From: Shimia sediminis
GTDB lineage: Bacteria; Pseudomonadota; Alphaproteobacteria; Rhodobacterales; Rhodobacteraceae
Direction of reading: 5' to 3'
DNA: 64,000 nt
Assembly (NCBI RefSeq): GCF_003990645.1
Contig: NZ_RYZK01000007.1
Location: forward strand, 115,702 to 179,701
Of the stretch, positions 33,135 to 42,753 are shown piece by piece. The translations under genes were made by a program, and so were the position numbers. Under the pieces are notes generated by a model, which did no database searches, had not been told where the DNA came from, and saw only the letters and a list, made by a program, of their open reading frames with translations. Position 1 is the first letter of the stretch; each line of letters opens with the position of its first letter.

Positions 33135-33371
33135 GTGAAACGCACTGTAAAAAGCCCCCTTCGAGATGTCCTGGCCCGCAACATGCGTTTGCTGCGTGCC
33201 GAGCGTGGATGGTCGCAGGAGTTCCTCGCCGCAGAAGCGGGGCTCAATCGTACTTACCTCAGTGCCGTGGAACGATCCGAGCAGAACATGTCGATCGACA
33301 ATCTTTATAAAGTGGCCAAAGCCTTCGGCGTTTCTGCAGGTGACTTGCTGAAAGAAACGGAAGCCGGGTAG
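33135..33371 (+). CDS. XRE-family helix-turn-helix regulator
   Basis: A 78-residue Cro/C1-type protein. The HTH is plain: RNMRLLRAERGWSQEFLAAEAGLNRTYLSAVERSEQNMSIDNLYKVAKAFGV spans the five helices in the usual order. GTG at 33135 is used as start; a TTG at 33129 is also possible and no strong ribosome site is seen. It lies opposite the exported pair and may control it. Similar short regulators accompany phage and plasmid modules and restriction systems. Confidence 0.8.
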   Translation: MKRTVKSPLRDVLARNMRLLRAERGWSQEFLAAEAGLNRTYLSAVERSEQNMSIDNLYKVAKAFGVSAGDLLKETEAG

Positions 33372-33403
33372 GCGCGTTCCTCAACGGTTCATTCATGCTC
33401 ACA

Positions 33404-33610
33404 TCAAGGTATGTGCAGCAACAGCCGCAGTCTTCCAAGCTGGTCATCAACTTCCCCGAGTTGCGCAATCACGGCGCGGGCAAGACCGGCGTATTCTGCC
33501 CCTGCCAGGTTCGGGTTTTGACCTTCAGAAGCAGATGTAGCGGCATTCTCAAACGCCATTGTCAGGTGGGCAAAAACGGTGCTGATCTCTTCTTTATCGG
33601 CGTCGGTCAT
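33404..33610 (-). CDS. Small hypothetical protein
   Basis: A 68-residue frame from ATG 33610 with balanced, amphipathic composition (MTDADKEEISTVFAHLTMAFENAA...). It is alpha-helical, has no signal peptide or known motif, and a weak ribosome site. It points toward the XRE gene (convergent). It may be a real phage-island protein or a chance frame. Confidence 0.4.
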   Translation of the reverse strand: MTDADKEEISTVFAHLTMAFENAATSASEGQNPNLAGAEYAGLARAVIAQLGEVDDQLGRLRLLLHIP

Positions 33611-33949
33611 GGCGCCAGTACCGCTCGAAGGGCAGGGGAAGTCCAGTCAGATTTGTACTCTTTGTTAGGTAGGCTGCTTGGACATGAGCCAAATCAGAGC
33701 CCGTACGCTTCCTCACCGCTACACGATTACTATCTTTGGTCGGATTTTGGGTTTGGGCCATGACCCAATCGGGTTTGGTATAAGCTGTTGAGTTGTAACG
33801 GATATCTCTTGCTCATCTTCGCACCCTGGTGCGAAGGGGCAGGGTTTTGAAACGGCCCGTGCAGTATCCGCCGAACAAGCGTCATCTCTTGTTGCCACAG
33901 GGGCTTTTGTGCGCATCATTGGAGGCCAGCCAAAAAAGAGGAGCTGGCG
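33611..33949. other. Intergenic region with a strong hairpin upstream of the methyltransferase
   Basis: No supported gene in 339 bases. A perfect inverted repeat, CTTCGCACC / GGTGCGAAG with a two-base loop, sits at 33817-33836. It has no T-run and may be an operator or a transcript-shaping stem for the phage-type module that starts at 33950. Confidence 0.45.
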
Positions 33950-35353
33950 ATGAAACATAATTCAAAAACCAAACGACCTGTTCGCCGCCGCAAAAGGCGT
34001 GCTTCCACCAAGATCTCCAAGGATCTCATGATCGAGATGGTGGACCCTTCGATACTTCGTGCCTACGCGGGCAATGCGCGGGAGCATTCACCGAAGCAGA
34101 TCGGGCAGATCAAAAACTCAATTATCGCTTTTGGGTTTGTCTATGCGATCGTGGTCAACAAACACGGCAGCGTAATCTCTGGACATGGCCGCCTTATGGC
34201 GGCGCTTGAGTTGGGCTTGCTGAGAGTGCCGATTGTGCGGGTAGAGCACCTGAGCGAAGAGCAGGAGCGGGCGCTGCGCCTGGCAGACAATAAACTCACT
34301 GAGAATGGAGGCTGGGACGAGGCGCTGTTGCGCATTGAGATTGCCGACCTGCTTGACCTCGAGGCCGAGGGGGAACTCTCCTTCGACATGCACTCGCTGG
34401 GTTTTGACACGGCAGAGATCGACATCCTGCTCGAGACGGAAGAGTCCACTGGGGCGGCAGATTCCATCGTGGAACCCGCGATTGTTCCGGTGGTCAGGCC
34501 AGGAGAGACATGGCTTCTGGGCCGTCATCGTATCGTCTGCGGTTCCGCTCTTGAGGCCACGGTCCATGAGCAACTTCTGTCGGGCGAGACCGTATCGTTG
34601 ACGTTGACCGATCCGCCTTACAATGTCCCTGTGGATGGTCATGTCCGCGGGAAGGGCAATTCCGTTCACCGAGAGTTCGCAATGGCCAGCGGAGAAATGT
34701 CACCGGAGGCCTTCACGGACTTCCTGAAGACCTTCCTCGGCCAGGTGAAAGCTGCTGGCAGGCCGGGTGGTCTGATCATGTCGTTCATCGACTGGCGGCA
34801 TGACTTCGAGTTGGAAAGTGCGGCACGTCAGCTTGGGCTCGAGAAGATCAATCTCTGCGTCTGGGTCAAGACCAACGGTGGCATGGGAAGCCTCTATCGT
34901 TCGCAGCACGAGCTTTGTGCCGTCTACAGAATTCCGGGAGGGAAACACCAAAACAACGTTCAGCTTGGCGCGCTCGGGCGCAATCGCACCAACGTTTGGA
35001 GTTATGCCGGGGTCAATTCCTTCGGGCGCAACCGGAATGCCGATCTCGCTGCCCACCCGACAGTCAAGCCGGTCGCAATGATCGACGATGCCATTCGCGA
35101 TGTCACGCGTCATGGCGACATTGTTCTGGATCCCTTTGGCGGTTCAGGCACCACGCTCATTGCCGCGGAGCGCTGTCGTCGCACAGCCCGACTGATTGAG
35201 CTGGATCCGATCTATGTGGATGTTACCATCCGCCGGTGGCAGGAACTGACCGGCGAGGAAGCTATCGAGGCCACCTCCGGGGAGACCTGGAATGCGCGAG
35301 CCGAAAAACTTGCCGCAAATGGTCCCAGAGATGAGGAGCGGGCCGATGTCTGA
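33950..35353 (+). CDS. ParB/Srx-domain DNA methyltransferase (phage type)
   Basis: A 467-residue protein. A basic start is followed by a ParB-like nuclease/CTPase domain (about 25-125: LRAYAGNAREHSPKQIGQIKNSI, VISGHGRLMAALELG, EQERALRLADNKLTENGGWD). The amino-methyltransferase part has motif IV TLTDPPYNVP (DPPY, N4-C or N6-A class) before motif I LDPFGGSGTTLIAAERC, the beta-class order, and HPTVKP. GAGGAG precedes the ATG. Such ParB-methyltransferase fusions accompany terminase genes in prophages and gene transfer islands and modify phage DNA; no matching restriction gene is adjacent. Confidence 0.9.
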   Translation: MKHNSKTKRPVRRRKRRASTKISKDLMIEMVDPSILRAYAGNAREHSPKQIGQIKNSIIAFGFVYAIVVNKHGSVISGHGRLMAALELGLLRVPIVRVEHLSEEQERALRLADNKLTENGGWDEALLRIEIADLLDLEAEGELSFDMHSLGFDTAEIDILLETEESTGAADSIVEPAIVPVVRPGETWLLGRHRIVCGSALEATVHEQLLSGETVSLTLTDPPYNVPVDGHVRGKGNSVHREFAMASGEMSPEAFTDFLKTFLGQVKAAGRPGGLIMSFIDWRHDFELESAARQLGLEKINLCVWVKTNGGMGSLYRSQHELCAVYRIPGGKHQNNVQLGALGRNRTNVWSYAGVNSFGRNRNADLAAHPTVKPVAMIDDAIRDVTRHGDIVLDPFGGSGTTLIAAERCRRTARLIELDPIYVDVTIRRWQELTGEEAIEATSGETWNARAEKLAANGPRDEERADV

Positions 35354-35765
35354 GAAATCTGACTATGAAGTGGGGTATGGCAAGGCGCCAAAGGACAAAC
35401 GGTTCAAGCCCGGTCAATCTGGCAACCCCAAGGGGCGACCGAAAGGCCGCAAGTCCGCGGTGACCATATTGGAGGATCTTTTCCTTAAGAAGATCACGAT
35501 CCGCGAAGGTGGCAAGCCCAGAAAGGTGACGCGGCTGGAAGCCATGTGTCTCAGAGTTCTCAACGACAGCGCTAAGGGCGACCCTCGTGCGACTGATCAG
35601 GTGCTCAAACTGATCACGCTGATGCAGTCAACAAGCGGACAATCAGAGGGTGGGGCAATTGATGACCCTTCCGACCCTGCGGATGATCTTGAAACGATCT
35701 CCCGTTTCCTTGAGCTTCATGATTTGCCAACGGACGGCTTGCGAAAGGAGCAAGGGGATGACTAG
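35346..35765 (+). CDS. DUF5681 protein
   Basis: A 139-residue protein beginning MSEKSDYEVGYGKAPKDKRF with the DUF5681 hallmark KPGQSGNPKGRPKGRKS near residue 22. GAGGAG lies just upstream and the ATG overlaps the methyltransferase stop by eight bases (ATGTCTGA). The family is found directly before large terminase genes in alphaproteobacterial prophages, as here, and may be a small-terminase-like or DNA-binding factor; this is inference from position. Confidence 0.8.
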   Translation: MSEKSDYEVGYGKAPKDKRFKPGQSGNPKGRPKGRKSAVTILEDLFLKKITIREGGKPRKVTRLEAMCLRVLNDSAKGDPRATDQVLKLITLMQSTSGQSEGGAIDDPSDPADDLETISRFLELHDLPTDGLRKEQGDD

Positions 35766-37167
35766 GCCCTTCGGTCCAAATGATCTGGAAGCTGCGGCAA
35801 ATGCGATGCGCCGGGAAAACTTTTACCTTTTCCTGCGCCACATGTTTCCTGTTGTGGCACCAGGTCAGAGACTGTCAGGTGACGACTATCTGGAAACACT
35901 TTGCTTTGAGCTGCAACAGGCAGCAGAAACCTCCGGGGGGCGGCTAATGGTGACCATGCCGCCCCGCTACCTGAAATCCATTGCCGCCTCTGTTCTGCAA
36001 CCAGCTTGGTTGATTGGGCGCGATCCAAAGCTCAAGGTCATTGTGGCCAGCTACGGTGAAAAGCTGACGCAAAATCTCTCGCGGATGTTTCAAACCGTTG
36101 TTACCAGTAAAAGATACCTACGGGTGTTTCCGCACATGAGCGCAAAGCCAAAGGTCAACTCAGTAACTGAGTTTACCACGGCAGCCGGAGGCGGGCGCCG
36201 GACTGCGACGGTCGGTGGCGCGATCACAGGGATCGGTGCGGATCTCATCATTATCGATGACATCATGAAGGCCAACGACGCGTCTTCGGAAGCGGCGCGA
36301 GAAGAAGCGCGCCGCTTCCATGATGAAACCCTCTATTCCCGTCTGAACAACAAAGCTGAGGGCAGCATTATCGTGGTTCAGCAACGTCTGCACCAGGATG
36401 ATCTGATTGCGCACCTTCAGGAAAAGGGAACCTACAGGCACCTGAACTTGCCGGCGATTGCCGAGCGGCCAGCACAACATGACCTCTACAACGGATACAC
36501 CTGGTCCCGCGAAGCCGGTGATCCTCTAGCGCCCGAACGCGAGGACAGGGAAGCTTTGGACTTCATTCGGGGCGATGTCGGCGAAGCGGCGTTTCGAACA
36601 CAATACCTGCAAGACCCGGCTTCGGCCGGAAGTTCCATGCTGGACTTCTCCAAAGTGCTGGTCCTGGAGCAGAGCCCTTCGGACATTCGGATCCTCAAGA
36701 CGGTACAGGCTTGGGATACAGCCGTGAAGGATGGTCCGAACTGCGACTATTCGGTGGGGATGACATTTGGCTGGGATGATGAGCGTTGGGTGCTGTTGGA
36801 GGTGCAGCGCCGTCGCATGAACTTCGCGGATTTGAAGGCCTGTGCCAGAACGATGTACGGGAAATGGCGGCCCGATCTGGCGATCGTCGAAGACAGCGCA
36901 AACGGGACAGCGCTTTATGTTGAGCTTCGGGGGGAGGGAATTCTTATCACGCCGTTTGGCGTATCAGGCTCCAAGGAAGAACGTTTCGCCGTGGCGGCGG
37001 ATTAGCTGGAAAACGGCAAGATCGCTCTCTTGCGAAAGACGGACTACTTCGAAGACCTGCGACGGGAACTCCTGGCATTCCCCGAAGGCCGCTTCGACGA
37101 TCAGGTCGATACCATTAGCCTCTTCGTGCGACGCGCCAGAATGCGACGGCCGATGAAGAGACGGTGA
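35758..37167 (+). pseudogene. Phage large terminase subunit, interrupted by an in-frame TAG
   Basis: From the ATG at 35758 (overlapping DUF5681 by eight bases) a 415-residue frame runs to TAG at 37003. The ATPase half shows MVTMPPRYLKS (Walker A-like), ADLIIIDDIMKANDA (Walker B) and VVQQRLHQDDL; the nuclease half has VQAWDTAVKDG (first acidic site) and LAIVEDSANGTALY. After the TAG the same frame continues 53 codons to TGA at 37165-37167 and contains GRFDDQVDTISLF, the last acidic motif of the terminase nuclease. The stop therefore removes a catalytic segment: a nonsense mutation, or less likely readthrough. No portal or capsid genes follow. Confidence 0.85.
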
Positions 37168-37524
37168 GGGGAGAAATGGGGGCGGGGGTGAAAGAAAGCG
37201 CATGCCGGATTTGGCTTTTGTGCTCCGAGTATGATGTGTGGAAAAAAACAGCTCACAGAGGCCGATAATGCAAACTTATTGGACGTAATTGTGATCGGAA
37301 AGCCGAGGCGGTTTTGCGCCCGTTTTTGAGATTAAGCGCCGTTATGGACTCGATTTCTTTGAGGAAAACGAGGGTGCCTATTTGGGTCTATTAGCAGATA
37401 AATTTTTAGAGAAACATCTCTCAACCATCTGATTATATGAGATAATTGTTACTTATCGTGCTTGATATGAGTGCCAGAGAACCCACTTGGGTTGTGAACA
37501 AAAACCTCATAAATTGATCGCAAC
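37168..37524. other. Intergenic, A+T-rich
   Basis: 357 bases with lower G+C than either side. A frame without a start codon (about 37331-37432, ending FLEKHLSTI) may be the tail of a decayed gene. No RNA gene, terminator or repeat is evident. Confidence 0.35.
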
Positions 37525-38634
37525 ATGGTTGGTGCATATAAATACAAGGGTGAACCAGAAGAGACTCAAAGGTCGCTTTACGACCCGGAGCCGGCGCCCG
37601 AAGAGGATCTGCGGTTTCTGCCCGCCACGCCGGAGGACATGGCCCCAACCGATATGCCGTGGCCCGTTGCGGCGCGCGAAACCAGCCTTGATGCCAGGGT
37701 CTGGCAGGCGGCCGAGAAAGAGTGCTATCGCAATCTGCTGCGGGCGGTGCAGGCGGTCATCAGGTTTGGCGAACGTATGAGGTTATTTCCCCCTGACGTG
37801 GCCGAACGTTTTGCCATCGAGTCTGTGTCAGCCGTGCTGCGCACAGAGGGTACCTGGCTGAGTTCGGAACAGATTGCGCTCTATCGCACCCTGCGTATCG
37901 CCAGTGATGACTCCGCGCAGGATCTCAGCCGCGCAAGTTGGGCGGTGCGGCGTTTGTGTGCCGGCGACTATATGGGGTCCGGGGCAGGGGGGCCGCTGAG
38001 TGGATTGCATGACTTTCTGGGGCGCACGTCCGTTCAGTCGCCACAACGGGTATCTGGTGCCGAGCGCGCGGTCGGGGATGAACTCATCGCCTTGAGTGAC
38101 CACTGGGTGTTCGGGTTGGACGCGGTGTCAGACTGTCATCCCCTGACACAAGCGGCCTATGGGTTTGCCAGCTGGCGCGCGGAAGGCATCACGCCGTATG
38201 AAGAGCTGCTCGAGCCAACAACGGCCGCGCTGCTGATCGGAGCAAGCGGGCTGGCGCCGTTCCTGCCGATGGCCCCGGGACACCGGTTGGATCGTCATTC
38301 TTTGCGTGCAGGCTCAACTGGGGCAGAAGAACGATTGAGTGTGTTCTATGGCGCGATCGAGGCTGGCGCGCTTGGCGCAGTTTTGGAGCTGGACCGGCTG
38401 GAGCGCTGGCGGCAACGCGCGACAGAGGCAATCCGTGATCTGTCCGGCCGCACACCGCCAAGGATGGTTGCGGCTTTGATGAAGGCGTCGGTTGTGTCTG
38501 CTGACTGGCTGGCAGAGGAAGTCGGCTGCACGGCTGTGTCCGTGCGTCGCAATCTCAAGACATTCACAGAGCGTGGCTTGGTGCGGGAAGTTACCGGGCA
38601 GGATCGGTACAGGTTCTGGACGGTGGCGTTATGA
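37525..38634 (+). CDS. HTH protein resembling the DUF1612 family
   Basis: A 369-residue protein. The C-terminus is a winged helix: SGRTPPRMVAALMKASVVSADWLAEEVGCTAVSVRRNLKTF then ERGLVREVTGQDRYRFW, very like the HTH of DUF1612 proteins of rhizobial and Rhodobacterales plasmids and islands. The middle is helical and Ala/Leu-rich (SDCHPLTQAAYGFASWRAEG). The ATG has no strong ribosome site; an internal start is possible. Role unknown; usually linked to plasmid or integrated-element biology. High G+C distinguishes it from the A+T-rich spacer before it. Confidence 0.6.
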   Translation: MVGAYKYKGEPEETQRSLYDPEPAPEEDLRFLPATPEDMAPTDMPWPVAARETSLDARVWQAAEKECYRNLLRAVQAVIRFGERMRLFPPDVAERFAIESVSAVLRTEGTWLSSEQIALYRTLRIASDDSAQDLSRASWAVRRLCAGDYMGSGAGGPLSGLHDFLGRTSVQSPQRVSGAERAVGDELIALSDHWVFGLDAVSDCHPLTQAAYGFASWRAEGITPYEELLEPTTAALLIGASGLAPFLPMAPGHRLDRHSLRAGSTGAEERLSVFYGAIEAGALGAVLELDRLERWRQRATEAIRDLSGRTPPRMVAALMKASVVSADWLAEEVGCTAVSVRRNLKTFTERGLVREVTGQDRYRFWTVAL

Positions 38635-38942
38635 AGGGCAGGGCGATCTATCTGGAACGCCATGACGATGAGATCAATTTGCACCGGTTTTGTGCGATAG
38701 AAATCGTGTGAGTCATGTTTGGGGTCTGGTTACTCACACGACGTTGGGGGGCGCATTGGGACAGGGCGGGGCAGGGGCAATGTTTGGTGGAAATGAATGA
38801 GACAAAACGCCAGGCAAATATGGCCGCTATTTTGACGTCAACGGTCAAAACAAGACGCGGTTATCAGCCGGTTGAATAGCATGGTTTGACGGGCTGAAAG
38901 CCCGACGTCTACCGGCCTGCATTTCTTTCTTTTCAAGGTTGC
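38635..38942. other. Intergenic region with inverted repeats
   Basis: No supported gene in 308 bases. TCGTGTGAGT (38704-38713) and ACTCACACGA (38732-38741) are exact complements 18 bases apart; this ten-base inverted repeat could be a terminator stem or operator. CGGGCT-GAA-AGCCCG at about 38889-38903 forms a small stem just beyond the torT stop and may terminate the leftward torT transcript. Confidence 0.45.
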
Positions 38943-39989
38943 CTATTCAATACTAAGCAAAAACCCGGCGGGAGAAAGTGGAACTTGGTCTACAGATCCA
39001 CTCTCTATCAGATTGATAGGTGGCCCGATCATTTGTAGGTACGTTTTGCCGAGGATTGACTTTTGGGCCATGCGCACGCCCAGCCGCCCCTGTTCAACCG
39101 GATCGTCAAAGGGAACTGCCAAAACCGCGCCGCTTTGAAGCCCGCGCCGCACTGAGTGGCTTATGTATGTTGCGATCATTTTGGGAAATATCTCAGCGGA
39201 GCGCGCGGACAGGCCCATCGCTCCTTCTATCGCAGGTGCGCTGCCTATGAGGTAATCCAGATTGGTCTCTGCGTTCAGAATATCTTCGACTTCCCGCAGT
39301 TGTTCGCGCATGCCGGTATCTGCGTGCCGCGTGGCGACAATTTCCACCGAGGATCCAGACAGGGCGCTTCGCAAACCGCTTTCAAGCAAAGGAGACCAGC
39401 CGGAATCCTTGGGGCCTGTGACAAAGCCAGCCTGCATTTCTAGGCTGCCTACCGGGTGGCGCTTGGCCAAAAACTCTCCGACGACATACCCCATTTTCCG
39501 CCAGTCCACGCCAATGGCAGCGGCGACATTGGGCGAGTGCAATTCGTTAACGAGTGCGATGACCGGAGCTGTTTGCGAGGCCACTTGAATGGCTGCCAGC
39601 AATTCCGGATCATCTGCCGAGACCGCACCTAAAAGAATCGCATCAGCGCCCTTGGATATACAGGTTTGCAAAAGCGCAATTTGCCTTGCCAATGCATGAT
39701 AGCCACCGGACTCGTATACCAGCAACTGAATGCCCATTGCGTCGGCTTCCTCCTGCAGTCCAAAACCTACACTTAGCCAGTATTCATCCTTGAAGTGGGG
39801 GACGACGACGCAGACCGACACTGTGTGTTTCGGCGTTGATGTTTGGGCACGGGCAGGCAAGGGTGCCCAAATCAACCCCACGTCACTCAGGCTAAGCGAC
39901 GCAATTGCGATTGCACATAAAACGCCATACCGTCGCCCAATGCGACGCATTGGCTTTGACAAACAATTGCTACGGGTGTTCACATTCAT
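38943..39989 (-). CDS. torT: TMAO-sensing periplasmic protein TorT
   Basis: A 348-residue periplasmic binding protein of the ribose/LacI-like (Peripla_BP) fold. A signal peptide ends at PLPARAQT. Lobe motifs include [74 protein letters not shown] and [21 protein letters not shown]. In the known system TorT binds trimethylamine N-oxide and passes the signal to the sensor TorS. The ATG at 39989 has an AGG about eight bases upstream; a second ATG at 39950 lies in a palindrome shared with the torS start. It is divergent from torS. Confidence 0.88.
   Translation of the reverse strand: MNVNTRSNCLSKPMRRIGRRYGVLCAIAIASLSLSDVGLIWAPLPARAQTSTPKHTVSVCVVVPHFKDEYWLSVGFGLQEEADAMGIQLLVYESGGYHALARQIALLQTCISKGADAILLGAVSADDPELLAAIQVASQTAPVIALVNELHSPNVAAAIGVDWRKMGYVVGEFLAKRHPVGSLEMQAGFVTGPKDSGWSPLLESGLRSALSGSSVEIVATRHADTGMREQLREVEDILNAETNLDYLIGSAPAIEGAMGLSARSAEIFPKMIATYISHSVRRGLQSGAVLAVPFDDPVEQGRLGVRMAQKSILGKTYLQMIGPPINLIESGSVDQVPLSPAGFLLSIE
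39937..39953. repeat. Palindrome containing both candidate torS and internal torT start codons
   Basis: CCAATGCG-A-CGCATTGG is a perfect inverted repeat around one base. On the plus strand its ATG (39940) opens torS; on the minus strand its ATG (39950) is the second candidate start of torT. Both therefore begin M-R-R-I-G. Confidence 0.7.
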
Positions 39990-42753
39990 TGTGGGCCTAT
40001 CCGTCTTTGTCAGCTTAGCGGCACTTGCGGCGAATTGGTATCTGTCCAGGCAGCAACATGCATTGATTCAGGACAATTTGCCTGCTGCGTCTTTGGCCAG
40101 GAAAATATCCGATGAAAGTGTTTTTATCGCGGCCCTTGCTCCGTCGTTTTCAGAAGTAGGAAACCCGTCGGATCTTCAAATGCTGGTGCGCTCCCTGCAA
40201 ATCGAAATGCAAGATTTGCAGGACGACTTTGCGAAGTTGAGCGAATTTGATGATCTTTCGAGACCGTCGGCGGGCCTCGAGATTTTGGACAGGTTGCAAT
40301 CCTCTGTGACGCGATTGGCGAGCGTTTCGGAAAAGCGGTTGATTCAACAGCAAAAACTGGATGAACGGTTGTCCATGGTTTCAGAAAGGCTTGATGAAGC
40401 CCAAGACATATTGGCAAGCCAACTGGACATCGCCCGCGTTCGTGTCACCGCAACTATCGCTGACCTTTATGTGCTGCATGGTGACACTGCCCGGCACTCA
40501 TTGAACAGCCTTGCAGATCGGGACTTCTTTGCCTACGACCGGCAGGTCGAGTTGGGCCGGGCCGTTGACACAGCTGGGCAACTGCTTTTGAAGATTGCAG
40601 ATCAGTCGAGTGCTGAGGGTCTGGCAAAACAGCGAGAAACCGTCGTTGATGAACTTGATTTTGCCAATCGGCGATTGGTCTATCTTGAATCAGGTGCCGC
40701 GCAGGTGCGCGTAGATGAATTGATTACCAAATTATCCTCTGAGATGTCTCCTGACGGAGCGTATGCACTTCAGTCCAGCGTGTTGGTTGCTGATGCTGCA
40801 ATACTGGATCTACTGACTGGTATTCGCACGGATGTTATCAGCCTGACAACTTTTTCCGACACTTTGTTTACCAGGATGCAAGCCAGTGCCTTGCAGTCAC
40901 AACAAAGAACCGAAGTGTTGTCGCGCTGGATCACGGCAGGATTGGTATTACTTCTGACTCTGGTGACAGGGGCAGCGCTGGTGAGTTGGCAGTTTGCGCG
41001 TCGCCAAGTTGTCATGCGGCTACGCGGTGTGGCGCAACACATCGAAGCTTTGGCGAATGAAGACTACAAGCGTTCGATACCTGTCAGTGGCAGCGACGAG
41101 ATCGGAGAGATGGAGAAAGCACTCCATATTCTGCGCGGTCGCGCCGCTAAGGCCAGGCAGTTCCGTGACGAGCTTGAGGAAACCGTGCGCCAACGCACTG
41201 GCGATATCGTTACTGAGATGAAAGCGCATGATCTGGCCCGCGCCGAAGCCGAAGCGGCCAATCGGGCAAAATCTGAGTTTCTGGCGATGATGAGCCATGA
41301 AATTCGAACACCCCTGAATGGAATTATCGGAATGCTTCGATTGCTCGAAGAAGAGTTGGCCGAGAAAGACGACTTGAACCGCGTCGTCACCGCCCGAGCT
41401 TCATCTGAACACCTGTTGGGTTTGACGAATGATTTGCTGGACTACGCCAGCACAGAGCGGGGGCGGTTACAGGATGATCCAGCGCATTTCGACGTTCGTG
41501 ATCTGATTGGGCAATTGGGAACCTATTTGAGTGTCAGTGCAGAAGCCAACGGCCTCGGTTTCCATGTTGTTGCGCCGGATACTTTGCCATTCGCTTTGTT
41601 TGGCGACGTCGCCAAAATCCGACAGATCGTTGTGAATCTTTTGTCCAACGCCACTAAATACACCGACGATGGGCGCGTCGATCTGATAGTTGATCACGAT
41701 TTTGATCTGGAAACCGGACGTCATGTGATGACCTTCTCCGTCTTGGATACCGGTATCGGCATTGCTGCCAAGGACATGGACTACATTTTCGATGCCTATG
41801 GTCGTGCAGACCGCGGTAACCGGGCGGACATTCAAGGCATGGGCCTCGGCCTTTCGATCTCGCGTCGATTAAGTGAAGTTATCGGTGGCGCGTTGAGTGT
41901 AGAAAGTGAGCCCGGTATTGGGTCGCGTTTCAAGCTAAGCGTTCCTTTACCCCAAGGTGATTTGGCGCTTGTGGAAAGACATATCGAGACGGCGCCGCGC
42001 GCTGATCTGGGGCAGCGGGTGCTGCTTGTTGAAGACAACCCGGTAAATCGTATGGTGGCTCAGGGCTATCTTGAACGACTGGGATGCATTGTCACCGAGG
42101 CGCACACCGGCGCACAAGCCATCGATGCAGTATTGTCGACGCCTTTTGATCTGATCCTCCTGGATATCGATCTACCCGACATGTCTGGTGCCGAAGTGGC
42201 TCGCGAGATCACCGGGTCACTCATCAATCCGCCTCGTCTTGTTGCGCTGACGGCTCATAACATCCTGGATACACCAGACGAAAGGCAGCGATTGAGTGTT
42301 GAAAAGGTTTTGACAAAACCGATTTCTCCCAGAAAGCTGAGCGACGTATTGCGGCCGTCGCAAAATTTCCCCAGCACACCTGAACCCGCGTCGTCTGTCC
42401 GTGCCAGTTTGACCGCAGACATTGAGGATCTGGGCATCGAAGAAACCACAGAAATCATAGACGAGTTTTTGCGGCAATTGTCAGATACGCTTCCCAAGTT
42501 AAGCGCGGCAGCAAAGGTTGACGATTTTGAGACAGTTCGAAAACTGGCGCACCGCCTAAAAGGGGCGTCGGCAAACTTTCGGTTGGATGACCTGTGCGAC
42601 CGCTTGACCCAAGTTGAACAGGTGGCGCGCGATCAAGGAAACTTGGCGAACGTCGAGCCGATGTTGGTGGCGGTCGCTGCGAATGCTCAAAAGACGCTCG
42701 TGGAAACCGCAAAAGACTTGGACCTTCGCGTTTCTGCTTCAGCTCTCGGGTGA
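39940..42753 (+). CDS. torS: Hybrid sensor histidine kinase TorS
   Basis: A 937-residue unorthodox sensor kinase. Two membrane helices (about residues 13-35 and 330-350) bracket a helical periplasmic sensor that should contact TorT. Then follow HAMP ([22 protein letters not shown]), the HisKA dimerisation domain with H453 in [11 protein letters not shown], the HATPase ([38 protein letters not shown]), a receiver with D742 in [11 protein letters not shown], and an Hpt domain with H871 in [12 protein letters not shown]. Phosphate flows His-Asp-His to TorR. The ATG at 39940 lacks a clear ribosome site. Its 3' end overlaps convergent torR by 15 bases. Confidence 0.92.
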   Translation: MRRIGFDKQLLRVFTFIVGLSVFVSLAALAANWYLSRQQHALIQDNLPAASLARKISDESVFIAALAPSFSEVGNPSDLQMLVRSLQIEMQDLQDDFAKLSEFDDLSRPSAGLEILDRLQSSVTRLASVSEKRLIQQQKLDERLSMVSERLDEAQDILASQLDIARVRVTATIADLYVLHGDTARHSLNSLADRDFFAYDRQVELGRAVDTAGQLLLKIADQSSAEGLAKQRETVVDELDFANRRLVYLESGAAQVRVDELITKLSSEMSPDGAYALQSSVLVADAAILDLLTGIRTDVISLTTFSDTLFTRMQASALQSQQRTEVLSRWITAGLVLLLTLVTGAALVSWQFARRQVVMRLRGVAQHIEALANEDYKRSIPVSGSDEIGEMEKALHILRGRAAKARQFRDELEETVRQRTGDIVTEMKAHDLARAEAEAANRAKSEFLAMMSHEIRTPLNGIIGMLRLLEEELAEKDDLNRVVTARASSEHLLGLTNDLLDYASTERGRLQDDPAHFDVRDLIGQLGTYLSVSAEANGLGFHVVAPDTLPFALFGDVAKIRQIVVNLLSNATKYTDDGRVDLIVDHDFDLETGRHVMTFSVLDTGIGIAAKDMDYIFDAYGRADRGNRADIQGMGLGLSISRRLSEVIGGALSVESEPGIGSRFKLSVPLPQGDLALVERHIETAPRADLGQRVLLVEDNPVNRMVAQGYLERLGCIVTEAHTGAQAIDAVLSTPFDLILLDIDLPDMSGAEVAREITGSLINPPRLVALTAHNILDTPDERQRLSVEKVLTKPISPRKLSDVLRPSQNFPSTPEPASSVRASLTADIEDLGIEETTEIIDEFLRQLSDTLPKLSAAAKVDDFETVRKLAHRLKGASANFRLDDLCDRLTQVEQVARDQGNLANVEPMLVAVAANAQKTLVETAKDLDLRVSASALG

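Noticed and set aside
33817-33836. parS centromere site
   Set aside because: The hairpin does not match the TGTTTCACGTGAAACA consensus, and the ParB-like domain here belongs to a methyltransferase, not a partition protein.
37331-37432. Possible small protein ending FLEKHLSTI
   Set aside because: There is no start codon in frame and no ribosome site; recorded only as a possible gene remnant.
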